Shown here: one piece after another, positions 1-6,690 of the stretch | How positions within the stretch are numbered: the stretch's first letter is position 1 | Layout: each line of letters opens with the position of its first letter | From: Lachnospiraceae bacterium UBA2868 | GTDB lineage: Bacteria; Bacillota_A; Clostridia; Lachnospirales; Lachnospiraceae | Assembly: GCA_002350465.1 (NCBI GenBank) | Contig: DEEW01000085.1 | Coordinates: forward strand, 52,086 to 62,306 | Length of the DNA: 10,221 nucleotides | Reading direction: 5' to 3' | Program-made: the position numbers and the translations under genes | Notes under the pieces: generated by a model | Database searches by the model: none | Told to the model about the DNA's origin: nothing | What the model saw: the letters and a program-made list of their open reading frames with translations, nothing else

Positions 1-884
1 CTTGAATGAAGATAGAATACATCTCCGGGATAGGCTTCACGTCCGGGCGGACGACGAAGAAGAAGTGAGAGTGTTCTGTAAGCCGTTGCATGCTTACTTA
101 AATCATCGTATATAACAAGAACGTCTTCTCCGTTTTCCATCCACTCCTCACCTATCGCACATCCGCTATAAGGAGCTATGTATTGGAGAGGTGCCATTTC
201 ACTTGCTGTGGAAGCAACTACGGTCGTATATGACATTGCACCGAATTCCTCAAGCGTCTTGACAATCGAAGCAACCGTTGATGCTTTCTGTCCGATAGCA
301 ACATATATACACTTAACGTTTTGTCCCTTCTGGTTGATTATTGTATCAATGGCGATAGCGGTCTTACCGGTCTGTCTGTCGCCGATAATAAGTTCTCTCT
401 GCCCGCGTCCGATCGGGATCATGGAGTCAATCGCCTTGATACCGGTCTGCAGAGGCGTATCAACTGATTTTCTCGTAATAACTCCGCTTGCTACACGTTC
501 AATCTTACGATACTTGTCCGTCTGTACCGGTCCCTTACCGTCGATAGGCTGTCCGAGTGCATTAACTACACGTCCGAGCATCGCATCTCCTACAGGAACC
601 TCAACAACCCTTCCTGTTGTTTTAACGGTATCACCTTCGTTGATCGATCCTGCACCAAGCAGAACGGCACCGACATTATCTTCCTCCAGGTTCATGACCA
701 TTCCGTACACTTCCCCGGGAAACTCAAGCAGTTCACCCTGCATTGCTTTTTCCAGTCCGTGCACACGCGCAATTCCGTCCGCAACCTGAATAACGGTTCC
801 GACTTCGGATACTTCAAGCTTATCCGCGTATCTTTTGATCTGATCCTTGATTACCGAACTGATCTCTTCTGGTCTTAAATTCAT
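1..884 (-). CDS. atpA: F1Fo ATP synthase subunit alpha, 3'-truncated by window edge
   Basis: This is the non-catalytic nucleotide-binding subunit of the F1 head, forming the alpha3beta3 hexamer on the cytoplasmic face of the membrane. The first 294 codons are visible, out of about 500 usual for the family, and the frame is open to the window edge. Residues 1-24 look like the N-terminal helix that contacts the delta subunit, and residues 25-95 fit the beta-barrel domain. The Walker A motif GDRQTGKT is at 168-175, and the Walker B segment [12 protein letters not shown] at 255-266 matches alpha subunits rather than beta. The ATG at 884 is preceded by an AGAAAGG ribosome binding site about 10 bases upstream. 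It follows atpH by 16 bases and is the last visible gene of the operon. The gamma, beta and epsilon genes presumably lie beyond the left edge. Confidence 0.97.
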   Translation of the reverse strand, partial: MNLRPEEISSVIKDQIKRYADKLEVSEVGTVIQVADGIARVHGLEKAMQGELLEFPGEVYGMVMNLEEDNVGAVLLGAGSINEGDTVKTTGRVVEVPVGDAMLGRVVNALGQPIDGKGPVQTDKYRKIERVASGVITRKSVDTPLQTGIKAIDSMIPIGRGQRELIIGDRQTGKTAIAIDTIINQKGQNVKCIYVAIGQKASTVASIVKTLEEFGAMSYTTVVASTASEMAPLQYIAPYSGCAIGEEWMENGEDVLVIYDDLSKHATAYRTLSLLLRRPPGREAYPGDVFYLHS

Positions 885-900
885 GGATCTTTTACCTTTC

Positions 901-1455
901 TCAAATCGTATTTAACTGAATACGGCGAAGATCTTTCGCCAATTCGTTTAGTTTCGTTGAAATACTGCTGTCAACAACTCTGTCGCCGATCCTTATCTTC
1001 ATTCCGCCGATAAGGGATTTGTCAATAGAATAGTTCATTTCCATCTTAACATAGCCGGTCGTATCAAGCAGTTTTTGCTCGATGCGCTTCTTCTGCGCAT
1101 CGGTAAGGTCGGCAGGAGTCTGCACATAAGCAATGCCGATCTTCTTGTATTCCTTAACCATGTTTATGAAGCTTGCAAGGATTCCGTCGATTTCCTCATA
1201 ACGGTTATTGACCACAACCTGATTGAGAAGTCCGCACACCTCCGGCGAAGCATTGCCCGAAAAAACATTATTAATAACTTCTATCTTCTCGTTCTTGTCC
1301 ACGCCGGGATGTCTCATAATCCTGGCAAGATCCGGGTTCTCATCAAGAATGGCAATGAGCGCCTCAACCTGTGAGAAGAGCTCATCAACCTTCCCCTCCT
1401 CAACAGCCAGTTGAAACAGAGCCTGTGCATAAGTTGTAGTAACTAGCTTTGCCAT
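901..1455 (-). CDS. atpH: F1Fo ATP synthase subunit delta
   Basis: This 184-residue protein matches the OSCP/delta family in length (about 180) and content. Delta sits on top of the F1 head and ties it to the b-subunit stalk, acting as part of the stator. The N-terminal half (1-105) is the helical domain that binds the alpha N-termini, beginning with the typical [15 protein letters not shown]. The C-terminal half contains the conserved segment [19 protein letters not shown] near 147-165, characteristic of the family. The ATG start overlaps the end of atpF by 13 bases, and an AGGTGAG ribosome binding site lies inside the atpF coding sequence, so its translation is probably coupled to atpF. Position between atpF and atpA is the standard operon order. 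Confidence 0.97.
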   Translation of the reverse strand: MAKLVTTTYAQALFQLAVEEGKVDELFSQVEALIAILDENPDLARIMRHPGVDKNEKIEVINNVFSGNASPEVCGLLNQVVVNNRYEEIDGILASFINMVKEYKKIGIAYVQTPADLTDAQKKRIEQKLLDTTGYVKMEMNYSIDKSLIGGMKIRIGDRVVDSSISTKLNELAKDLRRIQLNTI

Positions 1456-1958
1456 GTGCTCTCACCTACTTCTTTGAGCGTCTCTTCTATCAGAGAATCC
1501 TGAATATTTGTATCTATACCCGCTGCAACCACTTTGCCTGCCATAAGTGAAGCCACATCAATGATCTGCGTCTTAACTTCATCCGCAGCCTTGCGTTTTT
1601 CAAGTTCAGCCTCATTGTGAGCCTGACGTATAATACCCGCAGCTTCTTCCTTGGCCTGTGAAATGATCGCATCTTCATTCTTGACAGCCTTCTGTCTTGC
1701 TTCGGCAAGTACTGCGTCGGCATCCTTCTGCGCGCCGGCCATCTTTGCTTCATATTCGCTCTTTAACTTAAGAGCCTCATCCTTATCCTCTTTTGCACTG
1801 TCAAGATCCGCCTGGATCCTCTCCTGACGCTTACGCAGCAGTTCACGGGTAGGCTTGAACAGCATATAGGATAGGAAAAGAAACAAAACAAAAACGGCAA
1901 CCGCTGTAATGACCGCATCGTGTAACAGTTGGAAATCAAGGTCAAACAGACGTTCCAA
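1443..1958 (-). CDS. atpF: F1Fo ATP synthase subunit b (TTG start)
   Basis: The b subunit forms the peripheral stalk linking the membrane Fo part to F1. The 171-residue protein has one membrane helix at about residues 14-34 and then a long charged, alanine-rich helix (about 38-150) suited to a coiled-coil dimer. The motif LFKPTRELLRKRQERI just after the membrane helix is typical of Firmicute b subunits. The start codon is TTG at 1956-1958, supported by an AAAGGAG ribosome binding site at 1967-1973 with 8-base spacing. No in-frame ATG gives a membrane anchor, so the TTG is the sensible start. Its 3' end overlaps atpH by 13 bases. Only one b gene is seen, so a homodimeric stalk is expected. Confidence 0.96.
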   Translation of the reverse strand: MERLFDLDFQLLHDAVITAVAVFVLFLFLSYMLFKPTRELLRKRQERIQADLDSAKEDKDEALKLKSEYEAKMAGAQKDADAVLAEARQKAVKNEDAIISQAKEEAAGIIRQAHNEAELEKRKAADEVKTQIIDVASLMAGKVVAAGIDTNIQDSLIEETLKEVGESTWQS

Positions 1959-1993
1959 TTCTTTGTCTCCTTTCGATTACCGATTTGTAATAA

Positions 1994-2262
<269 letters not shown>

Positions 2263-2295
2263 ATAATTTGTTGTCTATTTTAAATTTCCTATTTT

Positions 2296-2307
2296 CCTAT
2301 TCAGCAT
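2296..2307. repeat. 12-base direct repeat, copy 1 (atpE-proximal)
   Basis: CCTATTCAGCAT on the plus strand is identical to the copy at 2393-2404. The two copies bracket an 85-base hairpin-forming segment. This copy is non-coding and lies in the atpE leader region. Confidence 0.85.
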
Positions 2308-2392
2308 AAAAATGGAGACTCGCGCATTCAAATCGCCTTCGGCGATGGGCGCTCGTCGTGCAGAACAGGGTCCCACCGCTAAAGCGGTTCCC
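2308..2392. mobile_element. Putative small palindromic insertion (REP/MITE-like) between atpB and atpE
   Basis: This 85-base segment is bounded by perfect 12-base direct repeats and is about 59% GC by hand count, richer than its A/T-rich surroundings. It holds two hairpins. The first has ATCGCC 2332-2337 pairing with GGCGAT 2341-2346, extended through GCGC 2322-2325 with 2349-2352 and GAC 2317-2319 with GTC 2355-2357 around a symmetric TC/TC internal loop. The second has ACCGC 2375-2379 pairing with GCGGT 2384-2388 over a TAAA loop. It has no open reading frame and no clear terminal inverted repeats. The arrangement fits a non-autonomous element that duplicated 12 bases on insertion. Alternatives are an RNA-processing or attenuation structure native to the operon, with the direct repeat arising by slippage. 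No second copy occurs in the window. Confidence 0.55.
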
Positions 2393-2404
2393 CCTATTCA
2401 GCAT
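2393..2404. repeat. 12-base direct repeat, copy 2 (overlaps the atpB stop)
   Basis: This is identical to 2296-2307. On the minus strand it reads ATGCTGAATAGG and includes the last two sense codons (GCT GAA) and the TAG stop of atpB, so duplication of this target would leave the AtpB protein intact. Confidence 0.85.
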
Positions 2405-3110
2405 TAATAGCATCAGCGACATATGTCATTGTCAGCATACAGAATACGTATGTCTGGATCGCGCCCGAGAACAGGTCGAAATACAAATGTAAAAATCCCG
2501 GCCAGCCCCATGCGATCTTGGACAGCAGTCCGTATACAAGGGCCATCATAACCGTTCCCGAAAGAATATTCGCAAACAAACGAAGCGATATCGAAATCGG
2601 CACCGCAATATCACCTATAACATTGATCGGAGCCCATATCGGCCACGGATCACACAAACCTTTCAGAAATCCCCCGACTCCCTGATGCTTTATCTTGTTG
2701 TAGAAAATCATCCCGAAAGTAATAAGTCCCAGCGGTAAGGTTACTCCGTAATCCGCTGTCGGGGGACGCAGTCCCAAAAGTCCCGAGAAATTGCTGATAA
2801 GTATGAAGCAAAACAGAGTGGATATATATCCGAGAAACTTCGAAGCACTCTTTCCCATACAACCCGTTATCATGTTATCAAGCATTTCCACGATCAGTTC
2901 CACGATATTCTGGAAAGTTCCGGGCTTGGCATACGGATCCGCGTTAACTATAACATGATGAGCACACAATCCGAATACCGCAAACAATAGAAGCACGATC
3001 AAAAGACACACGTGCGTTGTTGTAATCCATACGGTCTGACCGAATATCTGATAAGAGAATATGCCTTTGATCATGAAATTGACATCGGCTGCCAAAAGAA
3101 CACTATTCAC
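2394..3110 (-). CDS. atpB: F1Fo ATP synthase subunit a (GTG start)
   Basis: Subunit a is the stator membrane channel that passes ions to and from the c ring. The 238-residue protein is mostly hydrophobic with five to six membrane helices, at about 28-50, 92-115, 122-138, 163-195 and 207-232. The essential arginine facing the ring is Arg177, in SISLRLFANILSG (173-185), the family hallmark. The C-terminal GAIQTYVFCMLTMTYV helix (217-232) is also typical. The start is GTG at 3108-3110, supported by AGGAGG at 3119-3124 with 8-base spacing, and this ribosome binding site overlaps the end of atpI. The last two sense codons and stop lie in a 12-base repeat shared with the atpE leader. The gap to atpE is 145 bases, the longest in the window, because of the apparent insertion there. 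Confidence 0.97.
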   Translation of the reverse strand: MNSVLLAADVNFMIKGIFSYQIFGQTVWITTTHVCLLIVLLLFAVFGLCAHHVIVNADPYAKPGTFQNIVELIVEMLDNMITGCMGKSASKFLGYISTLFCFILISNFSGLLGLRPPTADYGVTLPLGLITFGMIFYNKIKHQGVGGFLKGLCDPWPIWAPINVIGDIAVPISISLRLFANILSGTVMMALVYGLLSKIAWGWPGFLHLYFDLFSGAIQTYVFCMLTMTYVADAINAE

Positions 3111-3115
3111 TTATC

Positions 3116-3511
3116 TCACCTCCTGTTTAACAGTTTATGTATTGAAGGCTGCAAATATGCACCCGCTTTTATCGTAAGAACAGAAATTGTCAGAAATACC
3201 GGATCCGCAATTTTAAAATAAAGGCTTAATCCGACAACAACAGCCACAAACAGATATCTGACCAGCATCTGTGTCCGCATTTGCGATATCGCTCCTTTTT
3301 CATCAAGGCAAAGAGCGTCATCGACAGTTACAGCCATATGGATCACAAATACAAGTGCACAAACGGTCCCCGTCAATACGGCAATCAATGCCTTGTCCCT
3401 GTTGCTTACAAAGGCCGCCACTATCGCAAGAATGATATTTGCGGCAACTATTCCGAGCATCATTTCATGGAGGGTATGATTTTCTTTGAGAATGATCTTA
3501 AGTCTATTCAT
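3116..3511 (-). CDS. atpI: ATP synthase protein I (AtpI-like)
   Basis: This 131-residue membrane protein has four predicted helices at about 15-36, 40-61, 82-99 and 102-122, the layout of the AtpI/UncI family encoded at the head of atp operons. The sequence of this family is poorly conserved, so the call rests on topology, length and position. Work on Na+-translocating ATP synthases (Propionigenium modestum, Acetobacterium woodii) showed that AtpI assists assembly of the c ring. In Bacillus, AtpZ and AtpI together were linked to Mg2+/Ca2+ uptake. Its ATG overlaps the end of atpZ by 8 bases, and its stop lies 5 bases before the atpB GTG, so coupled translation is likely. The ribosome binding site (AGGGAT) is modest. 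Confidence 0.85.
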   Translation of the reverse strand: MNRLKIILKENHTLHEMMLGIVAANIILAIVAAFVSNRDKALIAVLTGTVCALVFVIHMAVTVDDALCLDEKGAISQMRTQMLVRYLFVAVVVGLSLYFKIADPVFLTISVLTIKAGAYLQPSIHKLLNRR

Positions 3512-3818
3512 TCATATTATCCCTGTATACCCTGTCCATCTTTTCGGCAAAGTCTTCATCCGGATGTGACGAGACCGATTCGTCGGCATCACTCCCCAAA
3601 TAGGTTGAGTGTTTGTTCATGTTTCTCGCAAAGATGAAAATATTGCGAAAGCCGGCCAATGCTCCGAGAAAAAACATTATTATTACGATAAATGACGTGG
3701 AAAATAATCTGTCCAGAAATATACCGACAAAGGTACACAGCAGTATCGGGACTATCATATTGATGCCGAACTGCAGAACCATTGCAAATCCGCCAAATAC
3801 ATCTTTCTGATACTTCAA
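3504..3818 (-). CDS. atpZ: AtpZ/AtpI-family small membrane protein (TTG start)
   Basis: This 104-residue protein has two membrane helices at about 15-36 and 42-63, then a charged cytoplasmic tail rich in Asp, Glu and Ser. The pattern QFGINMIVPILLCTFVGIFLD followed by FLGALAGFRNIF matches the AtpZ-type family of putative F0F1-ATPase accessory subunits found first in Firmicute atp operons. The family has been linked to divalent cation transport with AtpI and to rotor assembly. The TTG at 3816-3818 is the apparent start, preceded by AAGGGG. The first in-frame ATG (codon 13) would cut into the first helix region and has no suitable ribosome binding site. It is the first gene of the atp operon, about 27 bases downstream of the likely transcription start. 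Confidence 0.85.
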   Translation of the reverse strand: MKYQKDVFGGFAMVLQFGINMIVPILLCTFVGIFLDRLFSTSFIVIIMFFLGALAGFRNIFIFARNMNKHSTYLGSDADESVSSHPDEDFAEKMDRVYRDNMNE

Positions 3819-3851
3819 AAATTACCCCTTCGCATAAATCGCATCTTTATA

Positions 3852-3880
3852 ATTATAACTGCGAACTTTCAAAAAGTCTA
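3852..3880 (-). promoter_or_regulatory. Sigma-A-type promoter of the atp operon
   Basis: On the minus strand, TAGACT (3875-3880; 4 of 6 matches to TTGACA) is followed by a 17-base spacer and a perfect TATAAT (3852-3857). Transcription would begin near 3845, giving a leader of about 27 bases before the atpZ TTG. The flanking 88-base gap is A/T-rich. I see no terminator for the upstream gene here, so readthrough from the cell-wall gene may add to atp transcription. Confidence 0.75.
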
Positions 3881-3906
3881 CAAAATATGCTTAATTATCG
3901 TCACAA

Positions 3907-5088
3907 TCAATAGAAAACGTGATCTCCGATAATAGTTCCGTTAATTTCGGGAATCACAGTCCTGAAATAAAGGCAGTTTCCGACAGGTGTTGCGCCCCTC
4001 ATAGCTTCATCTGCCGCCTGATAACAGGATGATGTTGCGCCGAGGGCAAGTCTTGTTGCAAGTCTTCCGCTGCCTACAGGTGAAAATTGTCTGTTCTGGT
4101 AGATAACCGTTGAAACCGAATTCGGAAACGCGGCAGATCTTACACGATTGATTACTACCGCACCAACCGCCACCTGTCCCACATAGGGCTGGTTTCCGGC
4201 CTCACAATATATCAGGCAGGCAAGCAGATCTCTGTCACCCTCCTGGAACTCAACCTCCGAAATATCCCTCCATGACATCTTGGAAGCTTTTGCTATCATT
4301 GCCTGTTCCTCGGCCAGCTGCTTTTTTAATTCCGCCAGATTCTCTTCCTGGGCCTTAAGCTCCGCCTCATAGGCTGCCGTCTCAAGTTCTGCTGCTGATA
4401 TCTGACCATCCGTCTGGGCAATGGAACCGTTGGTTGATGTTACAAGGTTATTAACCTTCATCTCCTCATTCTGTGCCTGTTTTTTGAGGCTCTGCAGCTG
4501 TTCCTCTTCCGTTTTAAGGCCGGTTTCCTTATCCTCGATGTCTTTTCTTATCTGAATCAGATTATCATACATCTTCTTATCATAATCTTCTATACGGTCG
4601 ATGTATTCTGTTTTGTTCAAAAAATCAGCATAACTGTGGGATGAAAAAAAAGTGGTAAGTATTGTTTTGTCCCCGCGCTCATACATGAACTTAATCCTTT
4701 TTTTCATAAGTTCATACTGATTTTTCTCTTCTGCACGGGCATTCTCCAATTCAGTCTGTGCTGCTTCTATCTCCACCTGCTTGGCTGTAATCTTATCCTC
4801 TATATCATTGATGTTTTCGGTGATCTGAGTCAGATTGTCATTAAGCTCGCTAAGATAACTTTCGAGTTCCTGCTTCTGATCCTTGAGGCCTTCCTTTTTT
4901 TGTTCCGTGGCCTCTTTCATTTCCTCGGTTTCTTTTTTCAGCTTTTCGGCATCCTTGATCTTTTGCGATGTACTCTCAACAGATGCAAACACCGGTGTTT
5001 GGGCTGACGAAAAAACACAGGTTAACGCAACAGCGGCACTAACCGCACAAGCTATTAAATTATATCTTGTCGCACCCCAATGCAGCAT
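3907..5088 (-). CDS. Secreted coiled-coil (PcsB-like) cell-wall hydrolase with SleB/CwlJ domain
   Basis: The 393-residue protein is exported: a short N-terminus with Arg8, a hydrophobic core (about 10-27) and likely cleavage near Ala35 (PVFA/SVES). Residues 38-268 form a long Lys/Glu/Gln-rich coiled coil. Its middle part, RIKFMYERGDKTILTTFF and SHSYADFLNKTEYIDRI (131-166), resembles the hinge of PcsB/EnvC-type proteins that are controlled by FtsEX. Residues 280-393 match the SleB/CwlJ hydrolase family (lytic transglycosylases of peptidoglycan), with the candidate catalytic Glu296 in IYCEAGNQ and the typical ending IGDHVFY. The likely role is cell-wall cleavage in division, growth or spore germination. 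The ATG is 3 bases after the dCMP deaminase stop and has no good ribosome binding site, so translation is probably coupled. Gene symbol withheld because neither sleB nor pcsB fits the whole protein. Confidence 0.88.
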   Translation of the reverse strand: MLHWGATRYNLIACAVSAAVALTCVFSSAQTPVFASVESTSQKIKDAEKLKKETEEMKEATEQKKEGLKDQKQELESYLSELNDNLTQITENINDIEDKITAKQVEIEAAQTELENARAEEKNQYELMKKRIKFMYERGDKTILTTFFSSHSYADFLNKTEYIDRIEDYDKKMYDNLIQIRKDIEDKETGLKTEEEQLQSLKKQAQNEEMKVNNLVTSTNGSIAQTDGQISAAELETAAYEAELKAQEENLAELKKQLAEEQAMIAKASKMSWRDISEVEFQEGDRDLLACLIYCEAGNQPYVGQVAVGAVVINRVRSAAFPNSVSTVIYQNRQFSPVGSGRLATRLALGATSSCYQAADEAMRGATPVGNCLYFRTVIPEINGTIIGDHVFY

Positions 5089-5091
5089 AGA

Positions 5092-5580
5092 CTATACCGT
5101 GATAACTATTTCCCTGTTTGTCGGATCGTACTTGTAGTATCTGATTCCCGCAGCATCAAACATCTTCTTAGATGCGATCACTCCGTTTGTTGCCGCATAC
5201 TTGTCGCAATCGTAAATGACTGTTTTGATGCCGCTCTGAATGATCGCCTTGGCACATTCATTGCAGGGAAACAGTGAAACATAAAGCTTTGCACCTTCAA
5301 GGCTTCCGCCTCTGTAGTTAAGTATTGCGTTCAGTTCACTGTGAACCGTATAAACGTATTTGGTCAGCAGCTCATCACCTTCTCTGGCCCACGGAAATTC
5401 ATCATCCGAGCATCCTCTCGGAAAGCCGTTATATCCCATTGAAAGGATTTTGTTATCCTCGCTGACGATACAGGCTCCCACCTGCGTATTGGGATCCTTT
5501 GACCTCATTCCCGCAAGCTTTGCCACAGCCATAAAATACTCATCCCATGAGATGTAATCCTGTCTTTTGTCACTCATCAT
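5092..5580 (-). CDS. dCMP deaminase (ComEB-like)
   Basis: This 162-residue zinc enzyme converts dCMP to dUMP, feeding dTMP synthesis. The cytidine/deoxycytidylate deaminase zinc site is complete: His80-x-Glu82 (VHSELNAIL) and Cys106-x-x-Cys109 (FPCNECA), with Glu82 as the proton shuttle. The N-terminal NTQVGACIV and [14 protein letters not shown] segments are typical of bacterial dCMP deaminases such as ComEB. Two ATG codons occur in tandem (5580 and 5577). The first overlaps the upp stop as ATGA, and an AGGAGA lies rather far upstream (about 18 bases), so coupling to upp translation is likely. Together with upp it forms a pyrimidine salvage pair. A tRNA or guanine deaminase is less likely given the dCMP-type N-terminus. 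Confidence 0.92.
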   Translation of the reverse strand: MMSDKRQDYISWDEYFMAVAKLAGMRSKDPNTQVGACIVSEDNKILSMGYNGFPRGCSDDEFPWAREGDELLTKYVYTVHSELNAILNYRGGSLEGAKLYVSLFPCNECAKAIIQSGIKTVIYDCDKYAATNGVIASKKMFDAAGIRYYKYDPTNREIVITV

Positions 5581-6224
5581 TTTGTACCGAAAATCCGGTC
5601 TCCTGCATCACCGAGTCCGGGAACTATATAACCATGATCATTAAGCTTTTCATCAAGTGCACCGATATATACATCCACATCCGGGTGAGCCTCATGCATG
5701 GCGGCTACGCCTTCCGGGGCCGCTATGATGCACATGAAATGAATGTTTTTGCACCCTTTTTCCTTAAGCATCGTAATAGCCGCACATGATGATCCGCCGG
5801 TTGCGAGCATCGGATCCACCACGAATACTTCACGGTTTGCACAATCCTCGGGAAGCTTACAATAATACTCAACCGGTTTAAGGGTTTCGGGATCTCTGTA
5901 CAACCCTATATGACCGACCTTGGCTGCCGGTATAAGCGTAAGCATTCCGTCAACCATTCCTAAGCCGGCACGGAGTATGGGAACGATAGCCATCTTTTTC
6001 CCCTTAAGCTCTTTTGCTGTTGTAGAGCATATGGGTGTTTCGATCTTGACCTCAGCCAATTCGAGGTTTCTTGTTGCCTCATAACAGATGAGCATCGCTA
6101 TCTCACCGATAGTCTGCCTGAAATCCTTTGTTCCGGTTTCAGTCCTTCTGATATAGCCGATCTTGTGCTGTATCAGCGGATGATCCATTACATAAACATT
6201 GTCGATTCCGGGATACTGTTTCAT
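5577..6224 (-). CDS. upp: Uracil phosphoribosyltransferase
   Basis: The enzyme makes UMP from uracil and PRPP in the cytoplasm, the main uracil salvage step. The 215-residue length matches the family (about 208). The PRPP-binding loop is [14 protein letters not shown] at 133-146, the ILRAGLGM segment is at 83-90, and the C-terminal uracil-binding region [16 protein letters not shown] (199-214) is diagnostic. The ATG has a GGAGGG ribosome binding site and lies 20 bases after rpiB. The gene often sits next to rpiB and upstream of the atp operon in Firmicutes, as here. Its stop overlaps the next gene's start by four bases. Confidence 0.97.
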   Translation of the reverse strand: MKQYPGIDNVYVMDHPLIQHKIGYIRRTETGTKDFRQTIGEIAMLICYEATRNLELAEVKIETPICSTTAKELKGKKMAIVPILRAGLGMVDGMLTLIPAAKVGHIGLYRDPETLKPVEYYCKLPEDCANREVFVVDPMLATGGSSCAAITMLKEKGCKNIHFMCIIAAPEGVAAMHEAHPDVDVYIGALDEKLNDHGYIVPGLGDAGDRIFGTK

Positions 6225-6244
6225 TGCTAACCCTCCATAAAGTA

Positions 6245-6676
6245 TTATTTTTCTATCTTGGATATTCTCCGTACATGTTTTTCTTCGTTTGAAAACTCAG
6301 TATTCATAAATGTGTCTACTATATCCATCGTAAGATTGGGGCCGATGATACCTGCACCCATCGAAAGCATATTGGCATCATTATGAAGTCTTGTGAGCTT
6401 TGCGCTTGTAACATCGGAACAGAGTGCACATCTGATTCCCCTGACCTTGTTTGCAACGATCGAAATTCCGATCCCGGTGGTACACATTACTATTCCTCTG
6501 TCATATTCACCGGATACTACAGCTTCCGCTACACTTCTTCCTATTTCCGGATAATCACAGCTTTCCGGAGTGTAGGTTCCGAAATCCTTGACCTCATGTC
6601 CTGCCGCCTCAAGGTGTTCAATAACTTCCGCTTTTCTGTCGAATGCACCGTGATCGGCTCCGATTGCTACTTTCAT
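6245..6676 (-). CDS. rpiB: Ribose-5-phosphate isomerase B
   Basis: RpiB interconverts ribose 5-phosphate and ribulose 5-phosphate, supplying the ribose for PRPP that upp uses. The 143-residue protein matches the RpiB/LacAB family: the N-terminal [12 protein letters not shown] with Asp8 and His9 for substrate binding, the catalytic Cys65 in [10 protein letters not shown] (64-73), and His98 in [12 protein letters not shown] (96-107). Members of the LacA/LacB group share this fold, but the genomic context next to upp and sua5 favours RpiB. Its ATG is 14 bases past the sua5 stop, with a GGGTGG-type ribosome binding site in the gap. Confidence 0.95.
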   Translation of the reverse strand: MKVAIGADHGAFDRKAEVIEHLEAAGHEVKDFGTYTPESCDYPEIGRSVAEAVVSGEYDRGIVMCTTGIGISIVANKVRGIRCALCSDVTSAKLTRLHNDANMLSMGAGIIGPNLTMDIVDTFMNTEFSNEEKHVRRISKIEK

Positions 6677-6690
6677 CTTCGTACCACCCT

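Noticed and set aside
178..789. Plus-strand open frame of 203 codons
   Set aside because: It lies entirely opposite atpA, whose product has clear Walker A and B motifs; its translation has no recognisable family and looks like antisense of the alpha subunit.
924..940. Perfect hairpin GGCGAA-5-TTCGCC inside the 3' end of atpH
   Set aside because: No T-run follows in either direction and it lies in conserved coding sequence, so it is probably a chance palindrome and not a terminator.
2338..2392. Rho-independent terminator between atpB and atpE
   Set aside because: The stems are strong, but no U-run follows either stem in the direction of transcription, and atpE downstream has no promoter that I can see.
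3852..3876. Alternative -35 TTGAAA for the atp promoter
   Set aside because: It is only 9 bases from the perfect TATAAT and 15 from the next A/T-rich hexamer, so TAGACT with 17-base spacing is the better fit.
4644..4651. Run of eight A (T on the coding strand) in the cell-wall hydrolase gene
   Set aside because: It could be a slippage site, but the frame is intact through both the coiled coil and the C-terminal catalytic domain, and it codes for two Phe in the conserved hinge.
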